Part shown: one piece after another, positions 10,732 to 24,947 of the stretch | Layout: each line of letters starts with the position of its first letter | How positions within the stretch are numbered: the first letter of the stretch is position 1 | Assembly (NCBI GenBank): GCA_011800805.1 | Contig: MPNW01000017.1 | Coordinates: forward strand, 28,117-92,116 | DNA: 64,000 nt | DNA from: Hirudo medicinalis | Lineage: Eukaryota; Annelida; Clitellata; Hirudinida; Hirudinidae | Direction of reading: 5' to 3' | Notes under the pieces: model-generated | What the model was told of the DNA's origin: nothing | Database searches by the model: none | Seen by the model: only the letters and a program-made list of their open reading frames with translations | Program-made: the position numbers and the translations under genes

Positions 10732-11855
10732 TCAATGACATTGGGTATCCCTCTCCTTTCTATTTGCATTAGCCGCTGGGAGATTACCCTTAGCAATAGC
10801 TACTACCCTATCTCGAGGTTTAGGTAACCTCTGACTCGAATACCTAATCGGTCTACAATCATCATCATGCGATGCCATGTAATTATCGGCTACTCTAGAA
10901 AGTTCCTCATGGTCCAACCAACCTGTTCGCTCTTGCGCTAACACGAAATCGATACAAGTTGGAGGCATGAGCTCCTTCAATCTATCGGCAACTAAGAGGC
11001 TGAAGAGTTGATCGAAATTGTTATCGATACCTCGACTTTTAATATAATAAGTTAACGCTACATGTAGTTCCGACGCCAGACTTAAATACGTTTCGTCATA
11101 TCTCTTTTTCAAGGAAAGAAAGCGTTCTCTTAAAAGAACAGGGCTAATATGAAACTCATGCGAAAGAGCTTCCTTCAACAGTTCGTAATCATTTAACTGC
11201 TTAAAAGTCATGCGCCCATTAAATATCGGGCTTTAGCGCTAAGATCCGCCTGCAATATTTTGGGTTTTACGTCATCATGGACTTCATACGAAAAGAATTG
11301 ATTTTCGAGATATTCAAAGTAACCTGGGACGGCGGCTGGGTGGTCAGGAAATTCGCCCACTAATCCCTTAAGAGCATCCTTAAATCTATTTGTAAGCGAG
11401 GTTAGAGTCGAATCCAAGTTACGCGACTCAATACTGTGCATTGTCACATTTAATTCCTGCTCTTTGAGTCTATCGGCTCTTTCGTCTCTTCGCCGACTCT
11501 CTTCGAGCTCCATTAACTTCAATTTCATCTCGTGTTAACCACCTGTTATTTCGTTCCTCATCTAATTTCAATTCATTCAACCTCCTGTTCTCTCTTTCCT
11601 CCTCTAACCTCATTTTCCTGTTTTTTCTTTCTTCTAACTTCATTTCATTCAGTCTCATCAGTCTAATTTCATTCTCACAATCTCTTTGTCTTCCAAATAT
11701 CGCTCCCTCATTATATCTTATCATAATTCCCTCCTCCTCGCTTCACCATCCTATGATTCCCTCCTTTTGTCATCAACATTTGGGTTAGGGCTCTCTAACG
11801 ATTCGTAACCCTTATTATACGTCTCCGTTGATATATCGAAATCGGCTTCGGCCAT
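10732..11855 (-). pseudogene. gypsy Gag
   Basis: Gag starts at an ATG near 11,855 (MAEADFDIS...). It continues through a very charged stretch of R/E/L/N repeats (about 11,724-11,470), a Gag core (about 11,470-11,210), and a segment ending in LVADRLKELMPP and VLAQERTGWLDHEELS, which resembles the SCAN-like Gag C-terminal domain of gypsy elements. Several frame changes (near 11,740, 11,530 and 11,210) show it is inactive. No CCHC knuckle was seen. Confidence 0.7.
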
Positions 11856-12016
11856 CATCAACTACGAATCTATGACGAAAGGGCAACCGAAGCAAATACT
11901 CTCACCGGTAGTAGTCCCAACTCCTCTCTGATGCGATCTTCCCCTGAACTGGCTGACGATGTGACAGACCATGCTCCCAATTTCTCCTTCGATCTTCCAT
12001 CTTGATAGACGATCCC

Positions 12017-12037
12017 GACCCTGCCGACTGCGCAAAA
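12017..12037 (-). other. Putative tRNA primer-binding site of the gypsy element
   Basis: Directly after the LTR, the minus strand reads TTTTGCGCAGTCGGCAGGG. It resembles the GGCGCAGTCGGxAGG-type primer-binding sites seen just inside many animal gypsy LTRs. The match to a specific tRNA was not checked. Confidence 0.55.
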
Positions 12038-12422
12038 TGTCAGGTTCTAAAACTCTCCTATCGGGTATCTACTCTGTTTAGCAGATATTGATCGAAAATC
12101 AACTCGTCTATCGAAATAAAAATATATTTAAAGCAAAGAAACAACAGTAAGCAATCGCGAATCAAGCTCAACAACCGAAACACGACGCACACCACACAAT
12201 CTCTATGCCAACTATCGTCAGCCTCCTCAATACCAAGAACACCACCCGCTCCCTTCAACTATGCTGCTCTCCCACAACCCTCACTCTCCTGCCTCGCTAC
12301 GAGACGCCTTATTTATAAACCCAGGTAGCTACGCGCATTAACATGCAAAACACACAACCAATCGTACCATCGCGCGGCCTCGCGCAGACGACTGAAGCAC
12401 ATCACACAGCCCCATCACTACA
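12038..12422 (-). repeat. gypsy 5' LTR (385 bp)
   Basis: On the minus strand it begins TGTAGTGATGG at 12,422 and ends CCTGACA at 12,038, the expected TG..CA limits. It is followed at once by the primer-binding-like site. A TATA-like TTTATAAATAAGG stretch lies near 12,305-12,320 on the minus strand. Confidence 0.75.
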
Positions 12423-12444
12423 AACATCCATCCGCGAATAAAAA

Positions 12445-12793
12445 CAAAATTTACAAATGTCATGTCACTGACAGATTTGTTTCACAAGATGATGTTGCTT
12501 ATGGTTGTTATACTATAGGTAAAAAGTTACCAAGCACGGAGAATGCTTTATATAACAAAAAAGAGGGTTTTCCATTCTATGAAAATCCACGGGAAAAGGG
12601 TGACATGGTTGTCCTATTCCACGTTAGGTTCCCAGAGGATGGATGGATCCCAAAGGAGAAAATCTCAAAGTTGAGAAGCTATCTACCTGCTCTGCAGGAA
12701 GCTCCTATTCTGGATGGTGGTGAAACGTGTAAGCTTTGGAAGTTTGATTCATCAGTCAAACAAGAGGCGAGTTTTTTTTATAATTATATCTAG
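12445..12793 (+). pseudogene. DnaJA-type Hsp40 C-terminal fragment
   Basis: A continuous open frame encodes the end of the substrate-binding domain of a type I Hsp40. The block KEGFPFYENPREKGDMVV then FHVRFPEDGWIPKEKI, ending LRSYLPAL, matches the family pattern G-MPIYR-P-EKG-L---F-V-FPE-G-L---KL--L---LP. A short acidic tail follows. The J-domain, Gly/Phe region and zinc-finger region are absent: the upstream DNA is the gypsy LTR, 23 bp away. It is either the last exon of a truncated gene or a captured fragment. Confidence 0.7.
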
Positions 12794-12855
12794 TTGGTTA
12801 TATTTCGATGTTGTTTCTATTTTGTGTAAATAATGTTCATTTTATCTCTGATATA

Positions 12856-12932
12856 TTAGGTTGGCAAGTTCCCGCCGTTTTGCGGAATGTTACAATGTAA
12901 AGATACCGGCGGGAACTTAGTTGCCAACCTAA
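12856..12932. mobile_element. 77-bp palindromic mariner-type MITE
   Basis: Left end TTAGGTTGGCAAGTTCCCGC and right end (reverse complement) TTAGGTTGGCAACTAAGTTC are mariner terminal inverted repeats. The element is flanked by TA on both sides (12,854-12,855 and 12,933-12,934), the Tc1/mariner target duplication. The whole element is nearly one hairpin with a loop of about 25 nt. No coding capacity. Confidence 0.93.
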
Positions 12933-13082
12933 TACATAAATGTTTTTTAACATTCTTCTATGTAAATGAGGGGTTGAGCACACTCAAAATGTTATCAGTA
13001 ATTACTTTTATTTTATCTTATTTTTTATTCATGTTTTCTTAGCATATAAGCATATTGAGATTTGTATTCATTTAATTAATCA

Positions 13083-13664
13083 GAGAAAAGAGTCAAAGAA
13101 GCAACAAGTCTCTGATAAATTAATTGAGTTCAGATCCTCGTTACATCAACATGAGGAACACAAGGAAGAAATTTCAAAATTGGAGTTAGAGATGAAATGA
13201 TCTTCCAATTACAGTGAAGAAAAGGCAAATTCTAGACACGGCATTAAATGAAGGCAATATAGATGAGATAATATCAGGACATGCGAGGACAAGGTAAGTA
13301 ATCTTGTTCATCAGTTAAACTTATTTATCATGCTAGCTTCTTTTATTTGGTTGATCGGTATTCTTGGATTGACAACGAGAGCGCCCTCATCGACATGGAA
13401 TCGCTTTATTGGGAATACGCAGATAAAATAAGATCCAAAACAGAGTTGAATTTTGAGTTATTTGCCAGACTCTTCATAAACACTTTTGTGGAACTCAATC
13501 ATCTAAAGAAAAATTTCTTACAATATCACAAATCTCTTCCGAAATCTAAGTTAAAAACTGAAAGATATGGAGGGCTTTTGATTTATTGTACAGCATCCTC
13601 TGTAGTGATGCTCTCACTTGCCATGTTCACTGCTTTGCTTGATCCTCACTGTTTGATTTCGTAG
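13083..13664 (+). other. Unrecognised exon-like open frames
   Basis: An acceptor-like AATCAG at 13,082 opens a Lys/Glu-rich frame of 38 codons (coiled-coil-like, SKKQQVSDKLIEF). A donor-like AAGGTAAG lies near 13,293. A 105-codon frame (13,347-13,664) starts MVDRYSWIDNESALID. The amino acid composition is protein-like, but I recognise no family and could not join the pieces into a gene. Confidence 0.25.
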
Positions 13665-15150
13665 TAGATACTGTTAGGCAAACTTCCAGGGTATAATTCC
13701 TGGAATTTCCAAAAGAGTAGGAAGGATCCTCACTATTCTCTAGAAAGGGCTGCCATTGAAGAAGTGCTGAATTGCATAGCATCATATTGAACTCTTCCAT
13801 ACTATTATTTGTTTTGCAGATTTATGAAGAAACTGCCGTCAGAGTAACAAGATTGGGTCGCAAGGTCTCGAAACAAGTAAAGAATGCCAGTGACCATTAT
13901 ATTTCTACGCACCTGTTCTTTGTCCATGATATCTGTCTTGATAGTGATTTCTTTATCATCTAAAGAAATTAAAGTTTGTTGTAGAGATTCTAATTGTGTG
14001 GCTTTTGCTGGAACAACTTTGCTTTTTAGGAACTCTGTTGGTTCAGCATCCCTTTCTTACTGTCCTTGACTGATAAGGCAATCACTGGAGTTATTGACGG
14101 GCCTGCATGGCAAGCAATAAAACCCTTCAGAGAGTGAGTGTTGTTGATGATGACTGTTGTGGTTAGGTTTCATAAATCATCACAAAACTCTTTAGGGAAA
14201 TCAAGGCAGAATGCAAGAATCTTGAATCTATCCAAAAGCATTCCAAAACAGACCATCCGGACGCTTGTGGCAATGTTTACAAATTGACAACATTTGATTA
14301 GCTTGCACAATTTTTGTAGATTACTTAAACATTTGATTCACATGCCTCCTCAACTCGGTCACATTAAATTTATTAATTTTTCAAATTGGAGTTGGACTGC
14401 TCTAATCAGTTTCCTCTTAATTTAAAAAAAAAACTTTTTCCAAAACTATTTAGATGAAACTTGAAGGCCATGTGAGGGAATGGGAGAACACAAAGAGAAA
14501 ATTAGTAAAATTTAATACTTTAATTTATTTAATATTAAAAACAATACTTTAAAGCTGAATGAACAGTTAAAATATCGATAACAATAATGACTTATTTTCG
14601 TGAAGCAAAAGGCATCAGACTAAAACAATGACTCAAATAAAATATTTCATCATTGGAGGCATAGATTGATTTATAAGCACTTTGTGAAAGTAAAAAGCCA
14701 TTTTTAAATGGGACCTGACAATTGAGCATGATCCAGCCAACCGTCAACATCAACAAAACCTATAAAACAATGGAATGAAGCAATAGAAGTTGCCCCTAGC
14801 TGCCATATTTTTAGATTCGGATGAATCAAACACAACTTTAGATAATTTCAGCAGATAATTTTCAGACAAAACATAACAAAATCCAAATGATGAATCATAA
14901 ACTTTGACAAATTCTCCAATGCCTATAAAACTAACCACCTCTCCATCGTGCCACCTTTTCTGTTTTGCTCGGGTGATCCATCAAATGTTGAAAAAGTGAG
15001 ATCAATAACCTGATACTTGGATCGTGGTTATTGTATTTAATTGTAAACACGATCTGATTAAAATGATGAGATTTCAAATGGTATCTGCAGGATCAAACCA
15101 TCCAACAATAGTGCCCAGAAGGGGCTGAGTATCATTAGCATCATCATCAT
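13665..15150. other. Intergenic, nothing firm
   Basis: AT-rich spacer between the unrecognised frames and the NUDT21 3' end. Short open frames exist on both strands (for example 14,750-14,938 minus) without support. Confidence 0.45.
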
Positions 15151-15358
15151 TTTATTACCATATTTGGTTTCATGAATTCGTTCAAACTAAAACGAACAAG
15201 GAAATGATATTTAGATTTGCTAAAGTCAGTCACAGTCTCAACAAATCAGACCACAACGAAGTGGAATAATAAAATTGAATGATAAACAATGGATTGCGAG
15301 TTACAATCTTCATCTGCTGGTAAATACAGTCTCATCCCTTGAGGCAGCATCTTGAAGG

Positions 15359-18459
<3,101 letters not shown>

Positions 18460-18851
18460 CTTGGTTTGTAGATGTTTAGATTAGAAGCAATTCAAAACAA
18501 AGTAATAAGACAGTTGTTAGATAAATTAAAGCGATAATAAATGATTTTCAATATACTTTCAGTAATTGTTTTTATACTGGAACGAATTTATCTATGCATA
18601 AATAATATACAAATTGTTGTACACTAAAACTTTATGAAATTTTTGCAAATGACACATAAATTTGCAAAAACTTTTTAAATAAAAAAAAAAGACATTAAAA
18701 ATAACAATAAAATTATATTATACAGTTTCAATATCTAACGATTTCTTTCAATACCTTAAGTTTTCCAAACTGTTGAAGGATTGGTTTCAAGAGTAAGGCT
18801 TTAAACGGCGTTAAACGAAAACTTTTATCAGATAGAATACACGATTTTTTA
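18460..18851. promoter_or_regulatory. Short divergent intergenic region (shared promoter candidate)
   Basis: Only 392 bp separate the NUDT21 start codon (minus) from the start of the membrane-protein gene (plus), so both promoters and 5' UTRs must lie here unless upstream non-coding exons exist. It is AT-rich, with A-runs near 18,680; no specific motif is claimed. Confidence 0.5.
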
Positions 18852-20801
18852 ATGTATATAACTAATTCGAGCCGACTTGAGTTGTTTGAAATTGGTGGAA
18901 GCTTTAACGAATCTGACTATTCTCAGAGTTTCGATGCGAAGACCAGGATAGCTGTAATAGCGATTCCGATTTTAGTGGTCGCTTCATTTATTATTGGGTA
19001 TGTTGCGACTATTATTTGGAAAGTCACCCAATGGAGGAAAGGGCCAGCAGGTCGGATGAATGTGACTGTCAAATCTCCTGAATGCGAAAACATAAGCGAG
19101 CTCAATCTTGGACAATCAGCAGCTAACCTCGACAAGAAAGTTATTACCGAGAAAAATTCACATTTACGACAAGATGAAGCCGTTGAATATGTTATGCGAC
19201 CTCACTTCAGCAAAGAAGATTTTAACAAAAGTATGCCAATAATGAATACAAGGTACTCAACTACGGATGATTCTACTGCTTCGATGTCTACTCCACCAAA
19301 CCGTGGTACAAGCAAAACTTCCTTCCAAAAAAGGCGTTGCAACCAAATGAGAACCAATCATAGAACCAGCATGAAGTACAGAGGATATGGACTGGCAGTC
19401 AAAAAATCCCTTGCGAGATCACGAATTGTCGAAGGGTCGTCAATGATGGGAAGAAATAAAATTAGAAATTCCGGAGACAATAGCACAACTCCATATCCGT
19501 CATCTCTTTCAACGTTTAAATCAAAAGGTAGAAAATCTAGGAATGTCATGACTGTGAGAAATTTTGATGGTCAGACTGTTTGTTTGGACTCTCAATGCGG
19601 CTGTAGAGTATGCCGTCGTTACTCCATGAGCAGCTCGATGGTTCCAAATAGGGGCAGTTTGGTGCCTGCTAAAGCAACGGGAGATGAAAGGAAAGAAAGT
19701 GTTTGTAGTTTGTGTGCCGGCTATCGATCTGGTAAGAGAATGTCTTACTTATTATTTATTATAATATGATTGTTTATCAATTAAAGTGCACTTGAATTTT
19801 ATTGGTGATTTCTACTTAAATGTTCACATAATTGAAACTCTCATGAGGTCTTAACTGGGACTTGATACTTTGATGCTAAATACCGTTTCACATAAAATGT
19901 TAGATAAACGTAAATTTGAACAAAAGTAGTATTAAATCAATTTAAATCAACAGACCACAATAGCTCAAGCAACAAAATAAATTCGCATAGAAATGTTTTC
20001 CCATCTATCGATGATGATGATGATGAGGAAGATGATAACAGTGAAAGGGAGGTTGATGATCTGGATAGAATAAATTCATCGGAAGTGCGTCATCATCCGA
20101 GTACCATAAAATCTGCGCCTACACTCCTTGAACCAGATGTCTTCTCTTCACCATCGCTGCATTTGGATGATGTTGTAAAGGCCAATGACGTTAGAGCCTT
20201 CTCGAATACAAATTGTTTTCCTTCTGCATGGGATTATGAACCTGGAGGTTGTAGAGATTATGAGGTCTACAAAAACAGATTGAGAAACTTACAAAGAATT
20301 CAACATTACCGTGTTCATCCAAATTTCCAAAAGAACTACTACAACCAAAGACTTATCGAGCATTCCAGAATCGGAAGAAAGGTGCCAGAAAACAGGCCGA
20401 GAGTTCGTAAGTTGGTTTACTTCAAATATGAAAACCAAATGTGGGCTGCCATTAAAGATGGAATTAATTCTAACTGCCGCGTAATCCCTATTGACTGGCT
20501 ACGAGACGAGGACCGTTCTGAGGACAATTGCAGCTGTAATTCTCAGTGTAGCAGTTGCTCCTCCAATGACAGTTACTTGGAGTATGTTGACCAGAGAAGA
20601 TATTCCAATCAAATTTCGATCAGACGTCACTGTCATCTTTATTCCTCTTCTGAAGATTGGAACAGACGTGACAACAGGTTAAAGAGAAGCTCCCATGTTC
20701 ATCCATATTTCAAAGAAGATTTGACCCTTAGCAGGCGTCCTCCAAAAAGAAGTCACCAAAACGATTTTCGAAGGGTGAGAATATTTAAGAGCGGTTTTTA
20801 G
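18852..20801 (+). CDS. Uncharacterised single-pass membrane protein with long basic Cys-rich tail
   Basis: Two exons, 18,852-19,731 and 19,954-20,801 (donor GGTAAGAG, acceptor AACAG, phase 1, Asp codon split G|AC), giving 575 residues. I do not recognise the family. Residues 1-32 are short and polar, with NSS (5-7) and NES (19-21) possible glycosylation sites. Residues about 33-56 form one hydrophobic helix (IAVIAIPILVVASFIIGYVA), followed by WKVTQWRKG. With no cleavable signal and positive charge after the helix, an outside N-terminus is predicted (inference). The tail is rich in Ser, Arg and Asn. It has clustered cysteines (CLDSQCGCRVC near 243-253, CSLC near 285, CSCNSQCSSC near 487), an Asp/Glu run (IDDDDDDEEDD near 311) and many Arg/Tyr/His residues toward the end. 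A downstream gene start at 20,085 is not needed because the frame continues from exon 1. Confidence 0.75.
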
Positions 20802-21895
20802 CAGTATTTTAATGTCTGGTTTAAAAATCATATAGAATAATTGATTTGAGTTGAATATGCATGTAATTTTAATGCCAGATTAATTATATCGCTATGTTAA
20901 TTATTATTTAAACATTATTTAACATGATGACAGAAATTCATGCATCGGAATCCTGAAGGAGAAGACACTCAGACGAACATCCAAAATCATCTCGGTCAAT
21001 TTGAAACCGGTTGAAATGTCATTTTATTTATAACATGAAGACATTTTATAACAAGTCTTCAGTTTATTCATTTTAAACAGCGAAATATTTCCATTTAAAA
21101 CATTTATGTTTGAAGATGACCGACTGAGTTTGCCTCATTTGAAGCATTTATGCATTCATTGGCAAATTACTTTTTATTTTAACGCGACTTTTCTTGAATA
21201 ATGAATTTTTTTGTTTTGAGTTTAAAACGTTCTTGAAACTTGAACGAACCTTACAAAGGTCAGGGCTGTACTGCAAGATGAAATGCTGAACGTGAAAGCT
21301 TGGTTTAAAATAGAAGGGAAATATTGATATATATGGCTGCAAATATGTCCGCTAATTCCTCTCTGATGGTTAAAATTAATGAATAGAGCTATAATATGAT
21401 CGCAAGCTTTATAAGGACAAGTAAGTGGGTTAAAAAAGTAACAAGTACTTTAAGTCTGGCCACTAATTTAAATAAGCCTAGAAGGGTATTAAGCCTAGTA
21501 TTGCATAATGAACCCAGTGCAGGCCACTGCAATCAAATTCGGATTCATTATCATTGTCACAGTTAAGATCATGCAACTTGCCCTCACGTTCATACTGGAT
21601 TCCTCTCCATGACCTGATAAATCCGCAGGCTTTCTTAAAGCTTTTCCATTAATATTTATGCCATCAAAAAGATTTATCGTTTTAATTTAATTTTTTAAAA
21701 ATTGGGTCATACTAAAATATTAAATCAATAAATTGTCAATTTTTAGTAAAGATATAATTAATATTTTCTGAATTGTTAATGCGCTCTCCGATCAGCCGCC
21801 ACGAATGACAATTTTCCCCTCGCCGACTGTAAATAATTTTAGCACACAATTTGTGCAGGCATATCATTTGAAATATGTCTTAAAAGTTTCACCAA
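20802..21895. other. Intergenic, nothing recognised
   Basis: Contains the 3' UTR of the membrane-protein gene and the 5' region of the BED/hAT gene. No repeats or RNA genes were recognised. Confidence 0.45.
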
Positions 21896-24246
21896 ATGCC
21901 GCCCAAGAGTGCATTCTGGCAATTTTTTGAAAAGAAGGATAACAATACGGCAATATGTCTGTGCTGCGGCAAAACTTTAAAGACCAGTGGCAACACCACT
22001 AATCTAAGAAGTCACATTGAAAGCAAACACGGAGGGCCTAGGAATCATTTGTCAATAAAGCGATCCACGAAAAAACTGAGATCCATTAGCTTTCCATGTA
22101 CTCCATCAATTGAAATTGTCCCTAAGACTGAAGACTTAAATGATGCAGAAGTTGTTGACAATTCATTCCATTTTTCGTATGGTAGCGATTACTCAACAAG
22201 CTTAGAATCACTGTTAAAGCAATCCACGCAGCATGGATCATTGCAAGGGCTGAACACAACACGAGAGAATGATGACAATTTTAAGATAACAAATAATATT
22301 CTTTACATGATGTGCAAAGATGGAGATTCATTTTCTCTTGTCGAACACAGGGGATTTAACAGACTCGTCAAAAGCTTGGCTCCAAATTACTCAATGCCTT
22401 CAAAGGAGGTAATGGAAAATTTGTTTTTAGAAAAGTATGATGCCATTTCTAGCGTATTGAAAACTCGGTTAAAAGGAATTACAGATTGTACATTAACTAT
22501 TAATACTTGGACGACTTTTGAAGTGAAATGTTTTTCAAATCTAACATTACATTTCCTTGAGGAACATTCAACACATCAAACATCTAGCTACACAATTGGA
22601 ACTTTTGAAGTGCATCATGAATATTCAACAGATCATGTCGCTCAAAACATAAAAAACATGTGTGACAAATGGAATATTTCAGAGGATCAAATTTTGGCAG
22701 TTGTGACGAACAGCACACCCATTGTAGCTGCTGGGGTTGAAATTGCATTTGATCCTAGGAAGCACATACCTTGTTTTGCAAACATGTTGAATTTGTTTGC
22801 TGAGATGGCAATGGCAAATGTTTCTGAATTTCAAATGCTACAGAAGCGAGTTAAGGAAGCTGTCATGTTGTTCAAAAAGAATGCCAGTTTCAATGAAGAA
22901 TGGATCAGACAGAATGATAAAAAATTGCTTGTGAATGATTCTAATCACTGGCTTCATAACCTTCACATGTTTCAAATGATCGTAGAACTCCAGTCTGGTA
23001 TTGTCAGGATGTCAAACCACAGTCTCGAGGATCCGAAGATGCTAACAAAGGAGGAGATTTCAGATCTTACGGATGTCTGTTTGGTTCTACAACCATTGGA
23101 AAGTGTCGTTAAGGAAATAAGCACACCAGGAGAATATTTGATGGGCAGCATGGTCATTCCACTTGTGCATATCCTTCGAGATAAAATTATCAAACTTGAA
23201 CCAAAAGGGGAGATAGGAATGAAGTTGAGACAGCATCTCTTATCAGATTGTGATAGCAGATTCAATACCATGGAGAGGCTAACAGCCCTGGCTGCTGCAA
23301 CATTTTTGGATCCTCGCTTTAAAATAATGTACTTCAGGGATAAGACTGCCATCAATAGTATTGTCCACTTTGTCGGGAATTCGATTGTAGATCAAGATGT
23401 CAAATGTCACCTTCCCTCTGGAGGTAGGATATGTGTTGAATTTTTTAATATTTTATGACTAATGATGCTCAAAGAGATTTTAGGTAATGGTGATTTGACA
23501 TTGTTTGGTTTTATTGATTTATTATTAATAAGTATATTTATGTAATGCTGCCCCACAGAGCACTTTGTGGTTGTGACACATAATGACTGTTGCTTGCAGG
23601 AAGGCAACCCTCTGAGCATTGAACTTGAACATCGTTTTATCATATTAAATATAAACATATTTAACATATAAAATAACACATTTAATATAAATATAATCTA
23701 TGAAATAAGTTTGACTGATTAACTAGAAATTTTTACAAAAAAAACTTGTTTTTGTTACTTTAACTTTTTTTATTTTATTTTTTAAATTGCAGCATAAACA
23801 ATAATTGATTGGAATAAGTCCGTGCAATATTATTAAAGTGATCATTATTTCATTAGAAGTTCAATTTAAAAATCATTATTGCATTTGCTGCAGACCAGGA
23901 CTCAATTTTCACTGACCACAACAGAAAAGTTGATGCAACATGGCAAAATTCAAACATTGCTCTTTCATCTGACCTGCCCAAAGAACTGTTGGCTTATGTG
24001 AGGGCACCGCCGGAAAAGATCCTTCAGAATCCACTGCAATTTTGGAAGCAGATGCGAACCTCTTACCCTGCTCTAGCAAAAATTTCCACAAAGTTTTTAA
24101 ATTTGAAAGCATCTTCTGTGCCACCAGACCAGGTCTTTTTCAAGAAAATTGAAGATGCAAGCAGAGAAACAAGTTGTTTGCATGATGACATGTTTTCAAA
24201 ACTAATCTTTATGAAAAGCATTGATGATGAATTTTGGAATTCTTAG
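21896..24246 (+). CDS. BED zinc-finger hAT-derived protein, catalytic residues lost
   Basis: Two exons, 21,896-23,423 and 23,894-24,246 (GAG|GTAGG, TGCAG|AC, phase 1), giving 626 residues. A BED finger lies at 6-45, with C21, C24, H40 and H45. A hAT transposase-like core follows (about 130-510) and then the hATC dimerisation region in exon 2 (ELLAYVRAPPEKILQNPLQF then YPALAKISTKFLNL). The alignment order is that of ZBED-type proteins, for example IPCFANMLNLF, VIPLVHILRD and ATFLDPRFK. The first catalytic Asp, normally in a TxDxWT block, is Asn here (LTINTWTT, near 200). The second, normally VTDN or VSDN, is also changed (VVTNSTP, near 270). The TRWNST-like block reads SNHWLHN. The frame is otherwise intact and intron-bearing, so this is probably a host gene of transposon origin acting as a DNA-binding protein (inference). 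No terminal inverted repeats were seen. AATAAA lies at 24,306. Confidence 0.88.
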
Positions 24247-24305
24247 TTTTTGATGCATATTATTATTATGTTAATTATTAAATTTAGTTTACAATATAAA
24301 TTGTT

Positions 24306-24311
24306 AATAAA
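24306..24311 (+). terminator. AATAAA poly(A) signal, BED/hAT gene
   Basis: A canonical hexamer 60 nt after the stop codon of the hAT-derived gene. Confidence 0.6.
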
Positions 24312-24947
24312 CAATTCCCAAAGTGATCTGTTACATCTCACAACCGTAAACAAACATGCAATTTAATCAGTGCTGGAGTAAATTGACATATTGCTGAGAT
24401 AAGAAATTGCTATAGTAATGTGACTTCATAAGATCACATTTTGTTCACTGCATATTTTGTCTTTGTTGATGGCTAAAAAAAATCTCTGGGACTCTTAAGG
24501 TGCCTGTTCTTTTTTGATTCTGCATCTGTTTGGTCATGACTTCTTGACATTTCAAAGACCCTTGAGCATGTTCTAGTCTAAGATTGACACATTTCTGAAA
24601 ATTTTATGTTTATCGGTTTTATTTGTTTATTATGTTTATATGTTTTATTGGTTTATCCAGCAGTAATTTAATTTTATATTTAAAGCGATAAGAAATTAAG
24701 TGATACTGATTAACATTTCTAGTAATAGCAACCGATTGAAAATCCGGTAACAAAGGTCAAGCACTGAGAATGGCTTGAAAGTATTTCAAATACCTCTACT
24801 TTACAAGTGTCTGCACTACTAACTGCTCAAACTCGTAGAATGCAAAACCTTTTTCGGTAAATAAGTAAAGATTCTATAGTAAAAGTATAAAAGATTAAAA
24901 ACCTAGAATATAGATTTTTATCCTAACGACGAATAAAGAACATCAAA
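24312..24947. other. Intergenic, 5' region of the Ig-domain gene
   Basis: No gene was recognised. The stretch must contain the promoter and 5' UTR of the Ig gene unless non-coding exons lie elsewhere. Confidence 0.4.

Larger units (their letters stand above)
10040..12422 (-). mobile_element. Rearranged Ty3/gypsy retrotransposon
   Basis: Reading right to left: an LTR (12,422-12,038), a primer-binding-like site, gag (about 11,855-10,732), an integrase zinc-binding module (about 10,640-10,437) and a piece of RT (about 10,400-10,078). Protease, most of RT, RNase H and the integrase core are missing, and integrase precedes RT, the reverse of the usual order. No matching intact second LTR is present; a possible diverged one lies at 8,855-9,075. 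Confidence 0.82.

Noticed and set aside
20085..20801. Separate downstream gene starting at ATG 20,085
   Set aside because: The frame is open upstream to an acceptor at 19,953 and joins exon 1 in phase, so it is exon 2 of the membrane-protein gene.
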